Assembly: GCA_030812955.1 (NCBI GenBank)
Contig: JAUSTR010000001.1
Span: forward strand, 620,001 to 684,000
DNA from: Bacillus alveayuensis
GTDB taxonomy: Bacteria; Bacillota; Bacilli; Bacillales; Aeribacillaceae
DNA: 64,000 nucleotides
Reading direction: 5' to 3'
Positions 56,469 to 64,000 of the stretch are shown in pieces. Both the position numbers and the translations under genes were made by a program. The notes beneath the pieces were generated by a model that was given only the letters and a program-made list of their open reading frames with translations, searched no databases and was not told the DNA's origin. How positions within the stretch are numbered: the stretch's first letter is position 1; every line of letters starts with the position of its first letter.

Positions 56469-57689
56469 TTAATCATTTTTTGTCACCGTTCTTTGAAAAT
56501 ATAATACTAAATAAAGAGTTAACGCCAAGATTGTAACGAAAGGACCTGCTTCGAGAAGTACATTCCACAAGCTCGTCATCCAATTCAGCGCTTCCTCTCT
56601 GTTAAAGACAGGTATAATCGGGCGCGAAGAAAAAGGTCTTTCTAAATAAAGAGGTTTAAATAGGAAATAGGCAATCGACGCAGAAAGGATTCCTTGTAAA
56701 ATTCTTGCATAAAAAAACGGTTGGAATCGAATATCAGTTTCTGCTAATATGCTTGCTACTTGTGCCTGAACGGAAAAACCGCTAAACGCTAAAATAAAGC
56801 TTACGATGATGACTTTATGTAATAAGTTTGAATCCGCAGCACTCGTTAGCTGACTCCCTAATGTAATTTCAAATAATCCTGATATAAAAGGACCACCTAA
56901 TGAGCTAGGAATGTTTAAAAGCTCAAATAAGTGAGATATTAACTTTCCTAAAAAGCTCGTGAAATGAATCATATCAAGCATCTTATTGAATACCGAAAAG
57001 AGAATTATAAATCCACCGATCATGAGCAAAGTTTGAATTGATTGAATAACTGCATCCCCGAGCATTTTTCCGAACGGCTTTTGTTCTTTTGTTAGTTGTT
57101 CATGCAGAGAAAAAAATGCTTGTTTTAAGGAAGGAAATGTAATTTTTTTACGTCTTTCTAAGATTTTTTCTCGTTTACGCCCATAAAAACGCATGATGAG
57201 ACCAACGCATATATTGCTTAAATAGTGAGAAGCGGCTAAAACGAGCCCAATTTGTTCGTTTTGAAAAAAACCGATTGAAACAGCTGCAAAAATAAATAAC
57301 GGATTGGAAGAGTTCGTAAAGGAAACTAACCGCTCAGCTTCAATGGCTGTTATTTGTTCTTCTTGTCGCAATCTTGCCGTTAATTTAGCCCCTGCTGGGA
57401 ATCCAGAAGCCATACCCATTGCCCATACAAAGCCGCCTACACCAGGAACTCGAAACACAGGACGCATAAATGGTTCAAGTAAAACTCCGATAAACCGAAC
57501 AACACCATAGCCAATGAGTAGTTCAGAAACGATAAAAAAAGGTAAAAGTGATGGAAAGACGACATTCCACCACATATGAAGACCACTTTTGGCAGCATTT
57601 AACGAATCTTTTGGGAACAAAATAATTAAAACGGCAAACAAAAAAATGGCAATTGCAAAAAACAAGGTTTTATCAGGTAGTTTTATCAA
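56469..57689 (-). CDS. ylbJ: Sporulation integral membrane protein YlbJ
   Basis: 406 residues, eight or more membrane helices, two nucleoside-recognition/gate repeats with GFPAGAKLTARL and the SNPLFIFAA segment. YlbJ is needed for spore formation in B. subtilis; the substrate is not known. Divergent from ylbK. Confidence 0.9.
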   Translation of the reverse strand: MIKLPDKTLFFAIAIFLFAVLIILFPKDSLNAAKSGLHMWWNVVFPSLLPFFIVSELLIGYGVVRFIGVLLEPFMRPVFRVPGVGGFVWAMGMASGFPAGAKLTARLRQEEQITAIEAERLVSFTNSSNPLFIFAAVSIGFFQNEQIGLVLAASHYLSNICVGLIMRFYGRKREKILERRKKITFPSLKQAFFSLHEQLTKEQKPFGKMLGDAVIQSIQTLLMIGGFIILFSVFNKMLDMIHFTSFLGKLISHLFELLNIPSSLGGPFISGLFEITLGSQLTSAADSNLLHKVIIVSFILAFSGFSVQAQVASILAETDIRFQPFFYARILQGILSASIAYFLFKPLYLERPFSSRPIIPVFNREEALNWMTSLWNVLLEAGPFVTILALTLYLVLYFQRTVTKND

Positions 57690-57828
57690 GAAAAATGCCC
57701 CCTACTATGCTAAATTGAGCACAAAAATATTTTTAGTACAACCTTATATAACTCAATATACGTGTATAGGTGCCATAAATAGACCATATGATAGATAACA
57801 AATTTCATTCAGAATTTAGGAGGCTCCT

Positions 57829-58626
57829 ATGGGAAAAAGACCAAGAATTGGTTTAGCTCTAGGTTCTGGTGGCGCAAGGGGGTTTGCCCATTTAGGCGTC
57901 ATCAACATTTTAGAACAAAACAACATACCGGTTGATCTCATTGCTGGTAGCAGTATGGGAGCATTAGTCGGAAGCCTTTATGCAGCTGGTATTGACATAG
58001 AAAGACTATATAAAATGGCTACAGCTTTTAAAAGGAAGTTTTACTTGGATTTTACTGTTCCTAAAATGGGGTTTATTGCTGGAAATCGCGTCAAAAATTT
58101 AATTAAAGTATTAACTAAGAATAAAAAAATAGAAGATTTAAACATTCCCCTTGCCGTTGTAGCAACAGATTTACAAGAAGGAAAAAAAGTTGTTTTTAAA
58201 AATGGTCCTGTGTCAGATGCCGTTCGCGCTAGTATTTCGATCCCTGGCATTTTTGTACCAGTAAAAATGAATGGCATGCTTTTAGTAGACGGGGGGGTTG
58301 TAGATCGGATCCCAGTATCTGTCGTAAAAGAAATGGGAGCTGATATTGTGATTGCTGTTGATGTATCACCAGTTAAAAAAAATGACCAAATGACGACAAT
58401 TTTTGACGTCATTATGCAAAGCTTGGATATTATGCAAGACGAGCTTGTTCATCACCGAAAAATCGCTTCTGATATTATGATTCGGCCACATGTCGAACAA
58501 TATAGTTCCCGTGCGTTTACGAATATAGAAGAAATTATTCAAATTGGAGAAGAAGAGGCAAAAAAATATGTAGATCATATTCACAAGCGGATTTTACAAT
58601 GGAAGGAGCAAGTTCATGAAAAATAA
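57829..58626 (+). CDS. ylbK: Patatin-like phospholipase YlbK
   Basis: 265 residues of a patatin-family serine hydrolase: oxyanion GSGGARGFAHLG, nucleophile GSSMG, and the catalytic Asp in VDGGVVDRIP. It should hydrolyse acyl esters; the substrate is unknown. It overlaps the ylbL start by 11 bp. GGAGG precedes the ATG. Confidence 0.92.
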   Translation: MGKRPRIGLALGSGGARGFAHLGVINILEQNNIPVDLIAGSSMGALVGSLYAAGIDIERLYKMATAFKRKFYLDFTVPKMGFIAGNRVKNLIKVLTKNKKIEDLNIPLAVVATDLQEGKKVVFKNGPVSDAVRASISIPGIFVPVKMNGMLLVDGGVVDRIPVSVVKEMGADIVIAVDVSPVKKNDQMTTIFDVIMQSLDIMQDELVHHRKIASDIMIRPHVEQYSSRAFTNIEEIIQIGEEEAKKYVDHIHKRILQWKEQVHEK

Positions 58627-59617
58627 ACACCTTATACGTACACTTATTTTAATTGTCATCGCAGTGTTTTTATCCACTTTTGTAAAAATACCCTTTTATG
58701 TAACAAAACCTGGAATGGCGACAAGTTTAAAGCAGATGGTTCAAGTCGAAAATGGCCATCATGAAGAAGGAAGTATTTACTTAACGACTGTCAAAATTAC
58801 GAGGGCGAATCCGTTTACATACTTATGGGCACATACTCAAAAATATTATGAAGTATTTCCAGATGAACAAGTGAAATATGATGGAGAATCAGATGAGCAA
58901 TATATAGAAAGGCAAATTCATATCATGGAGGCTTCCCAGCAAGCAGCAATCGTCGTTGCATATAAAAAAGCAAACAAGCAGATTACATACAAAAATAATG
59001 GGATCATGGTCATGCAAACGATCGAAAAAATGCCAGCTGCGAAAAAGTTGAAAGTCGGGGATCGAATTACACATGTTGACGGAAAGTTTATTGAAACAGA
59101 GGAAGATTTCATCCATTATGTACAATCGAAAAACGAAGGGGATGTGATCACAATCACGTTCCAAAGAGATGGAAAGGAAAGAAAGACAAAGATTCAATTA
59201 GCTCCTTTTCCAAACGAACCAGAAAAAATTGGGGTAGGAATTAGCATTATGACTGATAAAGAAATTATGACAACCCCTTCTGTTGAACTTGATACAAAAA
59301 GCATCGGTGGACCGTCAGCTGGCTTAATGATGGCGCTTGAAATATACAATCAATTAACGGAGGAAGATATCACAAAAGGACACAAAATTGCTGGTACTGG
59401 GACCATTAATGAGAATGGTGATGTCGGTGTCATCGGGGGAATTTCACAGAAGGTTGTCGCAGCGGACAAGGAAGGAATCGAAATATTTTTTGCCCCAAAA
59501 GAAGGTGGCAATTATGATAAGGCCATAAAAACAGCGAAAGAGATCAAAAGTGACATGAAAATCATCCCTGTCGAGACATTTGATGATGCGGTGAATTATT
59601 TACAAACATTGAACTGA
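58616..59617 (+). CDS. ylbL: PDZ and Lon-like serine protease YlbL
   Basis: 333 residues: one N-terminal membrane helix, a PDZ domain (about 130-200), and a Lon-type S16 protease domain with catalytic Ser in KSIGGPSAGLMMAL and Lys in GGISQKVVAA. The active site faces outward, as in SepM. It probably removes membrane or secreted proteins; in B. subtilis it degrades the division inhibitor YneA. Confidence 0.93.
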   Translation: MKNKHLIRTLILIVIAVFLSTFVKIPFYVTKPGMATSLKQMVQVENGHHEEGSIYLTTVKITRANPFTYLWAHTQKYYEVFPDEQVKYDGESDEQYIERQIHIMEASQQAAIVVAYKKANKQITYKNNGIMVMQTIEKMPAAKKLKVGDRITHVDGKFIETEEDFIHYVQSKNEGDVITITFQRDGKERKTKIQLAPFPNEPEKIGVGISIMTDKEIMTTPSVELDTKSIGGPSAGLMMALEIYNQLTEEDITKGHKIAGTGTINENGDVGVIGGISQKVVAADKEGIEIFFAPKEGGNYDKAIKTAKEIKSDMKIIPVETFDDAVNYLQTLN

Positions 59618-59634
59618 TGTTCGAATAAAATATG

Positions 59635-59664
59635 AAACAGCCGTGGTTTAATGACGGCTGTTCT
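59635..59664. terminator. Bidirectional terminator between ylbL and tmcAL
   Basis: AACAGCCGT / ACGGCTGTT hairpin between convergent genes. Confidence 0.85.
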
Positions 59665-60906
59665 TTATAAAAATTGTTTTTCCATTTCATCATATCGAAT
59701 TGGCGGTGTTGAATACTCCTTCATGATGAAGGAGGATCTCTTCGGTTCAGGAAGTGCGAGAGAATATACATGAGCTGCTCTCACATCTAAAGATAAAAGA
59801 GGATGATCAAAGGCAGATAGTTTTGCAATAATAGGCACCGATAGATGTTTCTTAATTTTCTGTAAATAACGCTGCCCTTTTTGACTCATGCCGAGCAAAC
59901 GTAAATATGGGGCTTGGGTGCTTGATGAAGCTGGAAGCATTTCTTTCTTTTTTGTATTCGTAAGAATATGTACACATAATCGTTGCAGCCTTGTCCATGT
60001 ATATCGTTTTGTTTTGACAGACTGTAAAAATTCGTGAAAGGAGCAAGATTTAAGGATTTTTGCTTTCAGCCGATATTGCAGCCCTTCATCCATTTCATAG
60101 ATTTCGTTTAATTCATCTAGTGATTTCGTTAAGATGGAATATTTGAAAAATGGATAATAATTTTCCCATTGATGAAACATGCTAAAGGTATCTCCGTATT
60201 TTTTTAGTTCTTGAAAAGAAGCATTTGGCATGTATTCGCCTAAAGAATATAAATCGTTATGTTCAAAGAGGGCTTTACGAATACTTGTTGCACTAGCAAT
60301 CGTTGTTTTATGTAATGTTTCATCATGATAGTCTGCACCGATCCGCTTAATCGTCAGCGGTTTTATTTGGCTCTTTAAATCGCGTATGGCTTGGATATAT
60401 TGATATCCAAGAATATTATTAGGTTTTTTTAAGTCGATCATATTTTTGTGATCAGCAGTAATGGCTTCAAAGGCAATGGATGTAGCTTTTGGGTAACTAT
60501 AGCCTTTTTGAAGCGTTTCTTTTAATATTTTTTCATATTGCTCCTTTTTGTTCGTTAAATGGTCCATTGTGTTGATAAATGGTTCAATGTCTCCTTGTTC
60601 ACTTCCGAAACATAAATATTGACAAAATAGGGCATCTAAAATAGAAACGGCACCTTTTGCGAAAATTTCAGCAGATTGTGTGGAAAAAGCATATGGCAAT
60701 TCAATAACGATATCAACCCCATTTTGCAGAGCCATTTTCGTGCGTGCCCATTTTGATACAACTGCTGGTTCGCCACGTTGCAAAAAATAACCGCTCATAA
60801 CAGCAATGACAACGTCTGCGCCCGATTCTTTCAAAGAATTTTGCAAATGAAATTGATGCCCATTATGAAAGGGATTATATTCAACGACAATACCGACAGC
60901 CTTCAA
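59665..60906 (-). CDS. tmcAL: tRNA(Met) cytidine acetate ligase
   Basis: About 413 residues (YlbM). The nucleotidyltransferase signature VEYNPFHNGHQFHL and SGYFLQRGEPA are present. It uses acetate and ATP to make N4-acetylcytidine at the wobble base of elongator tRNA-Met. Start at TTG 60906 gives the usual start MKAVGIVVEYN; earlier in-frame codons lie before the AAGGAG site. Confidence 0.93.
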   Translation of the reverse strand: MKAVGIVVEYNPFHNGHQFHLQNSLKESGADVVIAVMSGYFLQRGEPAVVSKWARTKMALQNGVDIVIELPYAFSTQSAEIFAKGAVSILDALFCQYLCFGSEQGDIEPFINTMDHLTNKKEQYEKILKETLQKGYSYPKATSIAFEAITADHKNMIDLKKPNNILGYQYIQAIRDLKSQIKPLTIKRIGADYHDETLHKTTIASATSIRKALFEHNDLYSLGEYMPNASFQELKKYGDTFSMFHQWENYYPFFKYSILTKSLDELNEIYEMDEGLQYRLKAKILKSCSFHEFLQSVKTKRYTWTRLQRLCVHILTNTKKKEMLPASSSTQAPYLRLLGMSQKGQRYLQKIKKHLSVPIIAKLSAFDHPLLSLDVRAAHVYSLALPEPKRSSFIMKEYSTPPIRYDEMEKQFL

Positions 60907-61000
60907 GTTTATATGCAACTCCTTAATCGATTTTATCATTGCCTATACTTATGTTAAAGTTTAAATAAGTTGTTTCTATTATACCGTCAAGAAAAAATAT

Positions 61001-61029
61001 TGACAAATACTTGATTGAAGGCTATAATT
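61001..61029 (+). promoter_or_regulatory. Sigma-A promoter of ylbN-rpmF
   Basis: TTGACA, 17-bp spacer, TATAAT: full consensus. Fits a highly expressed ribosomal protein operon. Confidence 0.9.
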
Positions 61030-61056
61030 ACCTTTGTTGTCTTGAGGTGATATGAA

Positions 61057-61563
61057 TTGAAATGGTCTGTACATGAATTATTGAAATTACAGCAAAAAGG
61101 CTTAACAATTGATGAAAGCATTGAATTGGATGAATTAGTTCGTTCTCATCCAGACTTGAGAGAGCTCTCACCTATTCATGTAAAAGGGAAGGCAGATATT
61201 CGTTCGACTTATATCACCTTTCATTTAACGATATGTGGTGAGATGACACTTCCATGTGCTCGGACGCTTGAAGATGTGAATTATCCTTTTGACATTCACA
61301 CAACGGAAACATTTCTTTTTAGCCCTACTGAGGATGAAACAGATGAAAACACACACTCGGTTAAGGGAGATATCGTTGATTTAACACCGATCATTCGTGA
61401 ACTAGTTCTCCTGGAAATACCGTTGCAAGTGTTTAGTAATGAAACCACACCTCAAGAAGGAAAAGGTTGGAAAATTGTATCTGAAGAAGAACAAAAGAAT
61501 AAAATTGACCCTAGATTAGCAAGTTTGGCAAAGTTTTTTAAAAAAGATCACAATCAATCATAA
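61057..61563 (+). CDS. ylbN: YceD/DUF177 family protein YlbN
   Basis: 168 residues with [15 protein letters not shown], the core of the YceD family. In bacteria this gene almost always precedes rpmF and is linked to 23S rRNA accumulation. TTG start after GAGGTG. Confidence 0.9.
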   Translation: MKWSVHELLKLQQKGLTIDESIELDELVRSHPDLRELSPIHVKGKADIRSTYITFHLTICGEMTLPCARTLEDVNYPFDIHTTETFLFSPTEDETDENTHSVKGDIVDLTPIIRELVLLEIPLQVFSNETTPQEGKGWKIVSEEEQKNKIDPRLASLAKFFKKDHNQS

Positions 61564-61595
61564 TCTTCTTATATCGCTGTAAGGAGGTGGGAAAA

Positions 61596-61769
61596 ATGGC
61601 TGTACCTTTTAGAAGAACTTCTAAAACAAAGAAAAGATTACGTCGTACACATTTTAAACTTTCTGTTCCTGGCATGGTAGAATGCCCGAACTGCGGCGAA
61701 ATGAAATTAGCTCACCGCGTATGTAAATCTTGCGGTACTTATAAAGGGAAAGAAGTTGTGAATAAATAA
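61596..61769 (+). CDS. rpmF: 50S ribosomal protein L32
   Basis: 57 residues, [19 protein letters not shown] followed by the four Zn-binding cysteines CPNCGEMK and CKSCG. AAGGAGG precedes the ATG. This is the Cys+ form of L32. Confidence 0.98.
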   Translation: MAVPFRRTSKTKKRLRRTHFKLSVPGMVECPNCGEMKLAHRVCKSCGTYKGKEVVNK

Positions 61770-61774
61770 TGAAA

Positions 61775-61803
61775 GAACGCAAGGCAAATAGGCCTTGCGT
61801 TCT
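61775..61803 (+). terminator. Terminator of rpmF
   Basis: AGAACGCAAGGC / GCCTTGCGTTCT perfect stem. The usual T-run is replaced by CAGTTTGTAG. Confidence 0.75.
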
Positions 61804-61991
61804 CAGTTTGTAGACAAAGTCAATATAGAACGGAATTTTCTATGTTTTGACCTTTCCTCTGCAGTTGAAAAAATATTACAGTCCCCCAATATGATCCTTT
61901 CGTTTATATGAAAAATTCAGCTTTTTGTAAATGTTCTGTATTGTTATAATTTTTTATGTAATGAACGTTTTCAAGCAGTAGGAGGGTAATA

Positions 61992-62750
61992 ATGGAAAAA
62001 GTTGTAATAACAGAAAAGAAAGATGGAATTTTTGAAGTCAAACTGAACAGACCAGACATAAGAAATGCGATTGATGAAGACGTGATGGATCAATTCAAGC
62101 AATTTATGACTTTTGTCAAATCCAACAAACATGTAAAAGCAGCGGTGATCATTGGGGAAGGACAGCAAGCGTTTTGCTCAGGTGGAGATTTATCTGTCTT
62201 TCATCAATTAAAAACGAAAGATGAAGCATATAAAATGTTATCAAAAATGGGGACAATTTTATATGAATGGATGATGTTGCCTGTGCCGACGTTTGCAGTG
62301 TTAAACGGTACAGCAGTAGGTGGCGGCTGTGAAATAGCGACTGCCTGTGATTTCCGTATTGCTAAGAAAGGAATAAAAATTGGGTTCATACAAGGGACTT
62401 TAGCCATTACGACAGGATGGGGAGGTGCATCCATGCTATTGAAAAAACTCCCCTATGATAAAGCGTTAACAATGCTCATGTCAGCAAAACGGTATTCTTC
62501 AGAGGAAGCTTTCGAGTTGGGATTTGTTTCGAAAATAGTAGCTGAAAATAACTTTTATCAAGAATCGTATCAATATATACGAGAAACGATTCGTAGTAAT
62601 AAAGAAGTATTAAGAGCATATAAACAAATCAAAATATCGGAATGGGAAAAAGGATTAAAACAGAAAATGATGCAAGAAATTGATCGTTGTGCCGAACTGT
62701 GGGAAAAAGAAGAGCACTTGCAAGCAGTCAAACAATTTTTAAATTCATAA
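61992..62750 (+). CDS. Enoyl-CoA hydratase/isomerase (crotonase) family protein
   Basis: 252 residues of the crotonase fold: FCSGGDLSVFH and NGTAVGGGCEIATACDFRIA form the oxyanion hole. Both hydratase glutamates appear replaced (Gln at the first site, Thr at the second by my alignment), and TGWGG stands where hydratases have PGAGG. This pattern recalls ethylmalonyl- or methylmalonyl-CoA decarboxylase-like members more than true hydratases. Function is therefore open. GTAGGAGGG precedes the ATG. Confidence 0.8.
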   Translation: MEKVVITEKKDGIFEVKLNRPDIRNAIDEDVMDQFKQFMTFVKSNKHVKAAVIIGEGQQAFCSGGDLSVFHQLKTKDEAYKMLSKMGTILYEWMMLPVPTFAVLNGTAVGGGCEIATACDFRIAKKGIKIGFIQGTLAITTGWGGASMLLKKLPYDKALTMLMSAKRYSSEEAFELGFVSKIVAENNFYQESYQYIRETIRSNKEVLRAYKQIKISEWEKGLKQKMMQEIDRCAELWEKEEHLQAVKQFLNS

Positions 62751-62858
62751 CAAGTCTTTTTCGGTAGTCTATCTTCTCTAGCAAGAGCATATAATAAAAA
62801 TAAAGGTTAAACGAAATAGGTAGGCTCGATAAAATAGCATGTTAGGGGGGATGGATGA

Positions 62859-63449
62859 ATGACAACGATGAGACAAGATGCTTGGACACAAGACGAAGAT
62901 TTGCTGTTAGCAGAAGTCGTTTTAAGGTATATTCGAGAAGGAAAAACGCAGCTGGCTGCTTTTGAGGAGGTTGGAAAAAGACTTTCCAGAACGGCTGCTG
63001 CTTGTGGTTTTCGCTGGAATTCCTATGTACGAAAACAATATAAAACCGGTATTGAGCTGGCCAAAAAGCAGCGGAAAGAATTGAGAAAAACAGGAAAAGA
63101 AAGTCAAAGATCGGAGGAGACATGCAATCCTGCTGAAAGTAAATTATCATTAAGGGAAGTGATCTCTTTTTTACAAAAATTAGAGCAAAATGGAAATGTT
63201 GAGCAGCTTCAAAAAGAAAATGAGCAACTTAGAAAAAAAGTGGAATTATTGGAAGAAAAAATAATGGAGCTAGAAAATGAAAAAACATCACTTGAACAAC
63301 ATATTCAAGAGGTGGAAGACGATTATCGCTCACTAATGGAAATCATGGAACGGGCCAGAAAAATGGTTGTTTTACAAGAAAGTGAAAAAGAGAAAAAAGT
63401 GAAGTTTCAAATGGATCGAAATGGTAATTTAGAAAGACTAGAAAAATGA
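62859..63449 (+). CDS. rsfA: Prespore-specific regulator RsfA
   Basis: 196 residues: a Myb/SANT-like domain (WTQDEDLLLAEVVLRYIREG, then AACGFRWNSYVR) and a long coiled coil (about 105-170). RsfA fine-tunes sigma-F-dependent genes in the forespore. ATG 62859 follows GGGGGGATGG; a second ATG lies three codons on. Position before ylbP fits. Confidence 0.9.
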   Translation: MTTMRQDAWTQDEDLLLAEVVLRYIREGKTQLAAFEEVGKRLSRTAAACGFRWNSYVRKQYKTGIELAKKQRKELRKTGKESQRSEETCNPAESKLSLREVISFLQKLEQNGNVEQLQKENEQLRKKVELLEEKIMELENEKTSLEQHIQEVEDDYRSLMEIMERARKMVVLQESEKEKKVKFQMDRNGNLERLEK

Positions 63450-63463
63450 TAATGTGGCTGATC

Positions 63464-63499
63464 CATAAGTGTCTGCCCTTTGGAGGGCAGACACTTATG
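63464..63499. repeat. Perfect 16-bp hairpin between rsfA and ylbP
   Basis: CATAAGTGTCTGCCCT / AGGGCAGACACTTATG with a 4-base loop TTGG, no T-run on either side. It lies between convergent genes and may serve as a shared transcription stop. Confidence 0.75.
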
Positions 63500-63566
63500 C
63501 TCGAGCGAGAGCTTATCATGTTTGAAAACGCTTGCATTATTTGTGTCTTTATGTGGTTGATTTAGG

Positions 63567-64000
63567 TCAGTTTTGCTGCTCCTTAACACCTTCTGGATAC
63601 CAAACAAGAGGATTTTCGCCTCGATCTCTCTCCACATCATATTTAACCGGCTGAAAGCCCATTTTTTCCCAAAATCCAGCCGATTTAACTCGTGGATTTG
63701 TTTTGATCGGTAAACCGAATGATTTAGCGAAATCGACAAGTGCTTTTCCATATCCTTTACGTTGATACTCAGGTAAAACTTCCAGCTTCCAAAGCTCTAA
63801 ATAGTCTTGTTTTGGTTCAAAATATTGATCAAACTTTTTATCAATTCGATAAAGGCTCATTCTTGCAACAAGCTTATCCCCATAATATATGCCGTAAAAC
63901 GGGGAGTCGCTATCATTTTCAATAATATTTGCTTGCAAATCTTCAAGCATTGACAATTCTTGCAGACCATATTCTTTAAATTTTTTAAATTCTTCTAATG
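63567..64000 (-). CDS. ylbP: GNAT acetyltransferase YlbP, 5' end outside the window
   Basis: The frame is open to the window edge, so the first ATG inside it is not the start; upstream residues read LEEFKKFKEYGLQELS. The GNAT acetyl-CoA motif is VLPEYQRKGYGKALVDFAK and the ending KSAGFWEKMGFQPV is typical. Substrate unknown. Partner gene to rsfA by position. Confidence 0.88.
   Translation of the reverse strand, partial: LEEFKKFKEYGLQELSMLEDLQANIIENDSDSPFYGIYYGDKLVARMSLYRIDKKFDQYFEPKQDYLELWKLEVLPEYQRKGYGKALVDFAKSFGLPIKTNPRVKSAGFWEKMGFQPVKYDVERDRGENPLVWYPEGVKEQQN

Overview
The window is a stretch of chromosome from a low-GC, endospore-forming member of the Bacillaceae. The gene order closely follows Bacillus subtilis. 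Spore genes (cotD, sspM, ypjB, rsfA, ylbJ, a csgA-like gene), a B-type RNase P RNA and an aa3/caa3-type oxidase with cytochrome c fused to CtaC all fit this. The species cannot be fixed from the window. Nearly all of it is well-conserved core genome.

Layout. (1) 1-3.3 kb: end of qcrA, then qcrB-qcrC (menaquinol:cytochrome c reductase), ypjA and ypjB. (2) 3.3-15.5 kb: ypjC, mazG-like ypjD, dapB, mgsA, bshA, cca, birA, panBCD behind a structured leader, dinG, and a degenerate metallo-beta-lactamase-fold protein. bshB1, normally between mgsA and bshA, is missing and only a possible 3' stub is left. (3) 15.8-28.3 kb: ypmA-ypmB-aspB-asnS, dnaD-nth-ypoC, ponA-recU, yppC, sspM, yppE, yppF, yppG, a holin-like gene and small spore-type genes, including one that apparently starts at ATA. 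(4) 28.6-30.6 kb: the only clearly accessory patch, a HigBA-type toxin-antitoxin pair with two palindromic operators, lying in coding debris. (5) 30.6-40.7 kb: hsp20, EIIA-Glc, mrfA-mrfB, cotD, gpsB, rnpB, ypsC, ypvA. (6) 40.8-48.2 kb: ctaA / ctaBCDEFG, heme A synthesis plus cytochrome c oxidase. (7) 48.2-64 kb: the ylbA-ylbP cluster with rsmD, coaD, tmcAL, rpmF and a csfG-like forespore RNA.

How genes work together. QcrABC passes electrons through tethered cytochrome c domains to CtaCDEF, while CtaA/B supply heme A/O and CtaG assists assembly. PanB/C/D make pantothenate and CoaD later completes CoA synthesis. PonA and RecU, and GpsB which binds PBP1, belong to growth and division. Genome maintenance is heavily represented: DinG, YpvA, Nth, RecU, MrfA/MrfB.

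The most notable non-gene signal is a family of non-autonomous mobile elements (MITEs). Two full 193-bp copies and two internally deleted copies each keep a perfect 8-bp target duplication, and two further copies are decayed. One intact copy sits in the U-tract of the yppF terminator. Another lies at the junction where the ypvA block meets the cta block, which are far apart in B. subtilis. A second, unrelated structured element flanked by 11-bp direct repeats lies next to a MITE upstream of ylbC. Three proteins (DinG motor, MBL-fold protein, crotonase) keep their fold but have lost residues normally needed for catalysis.
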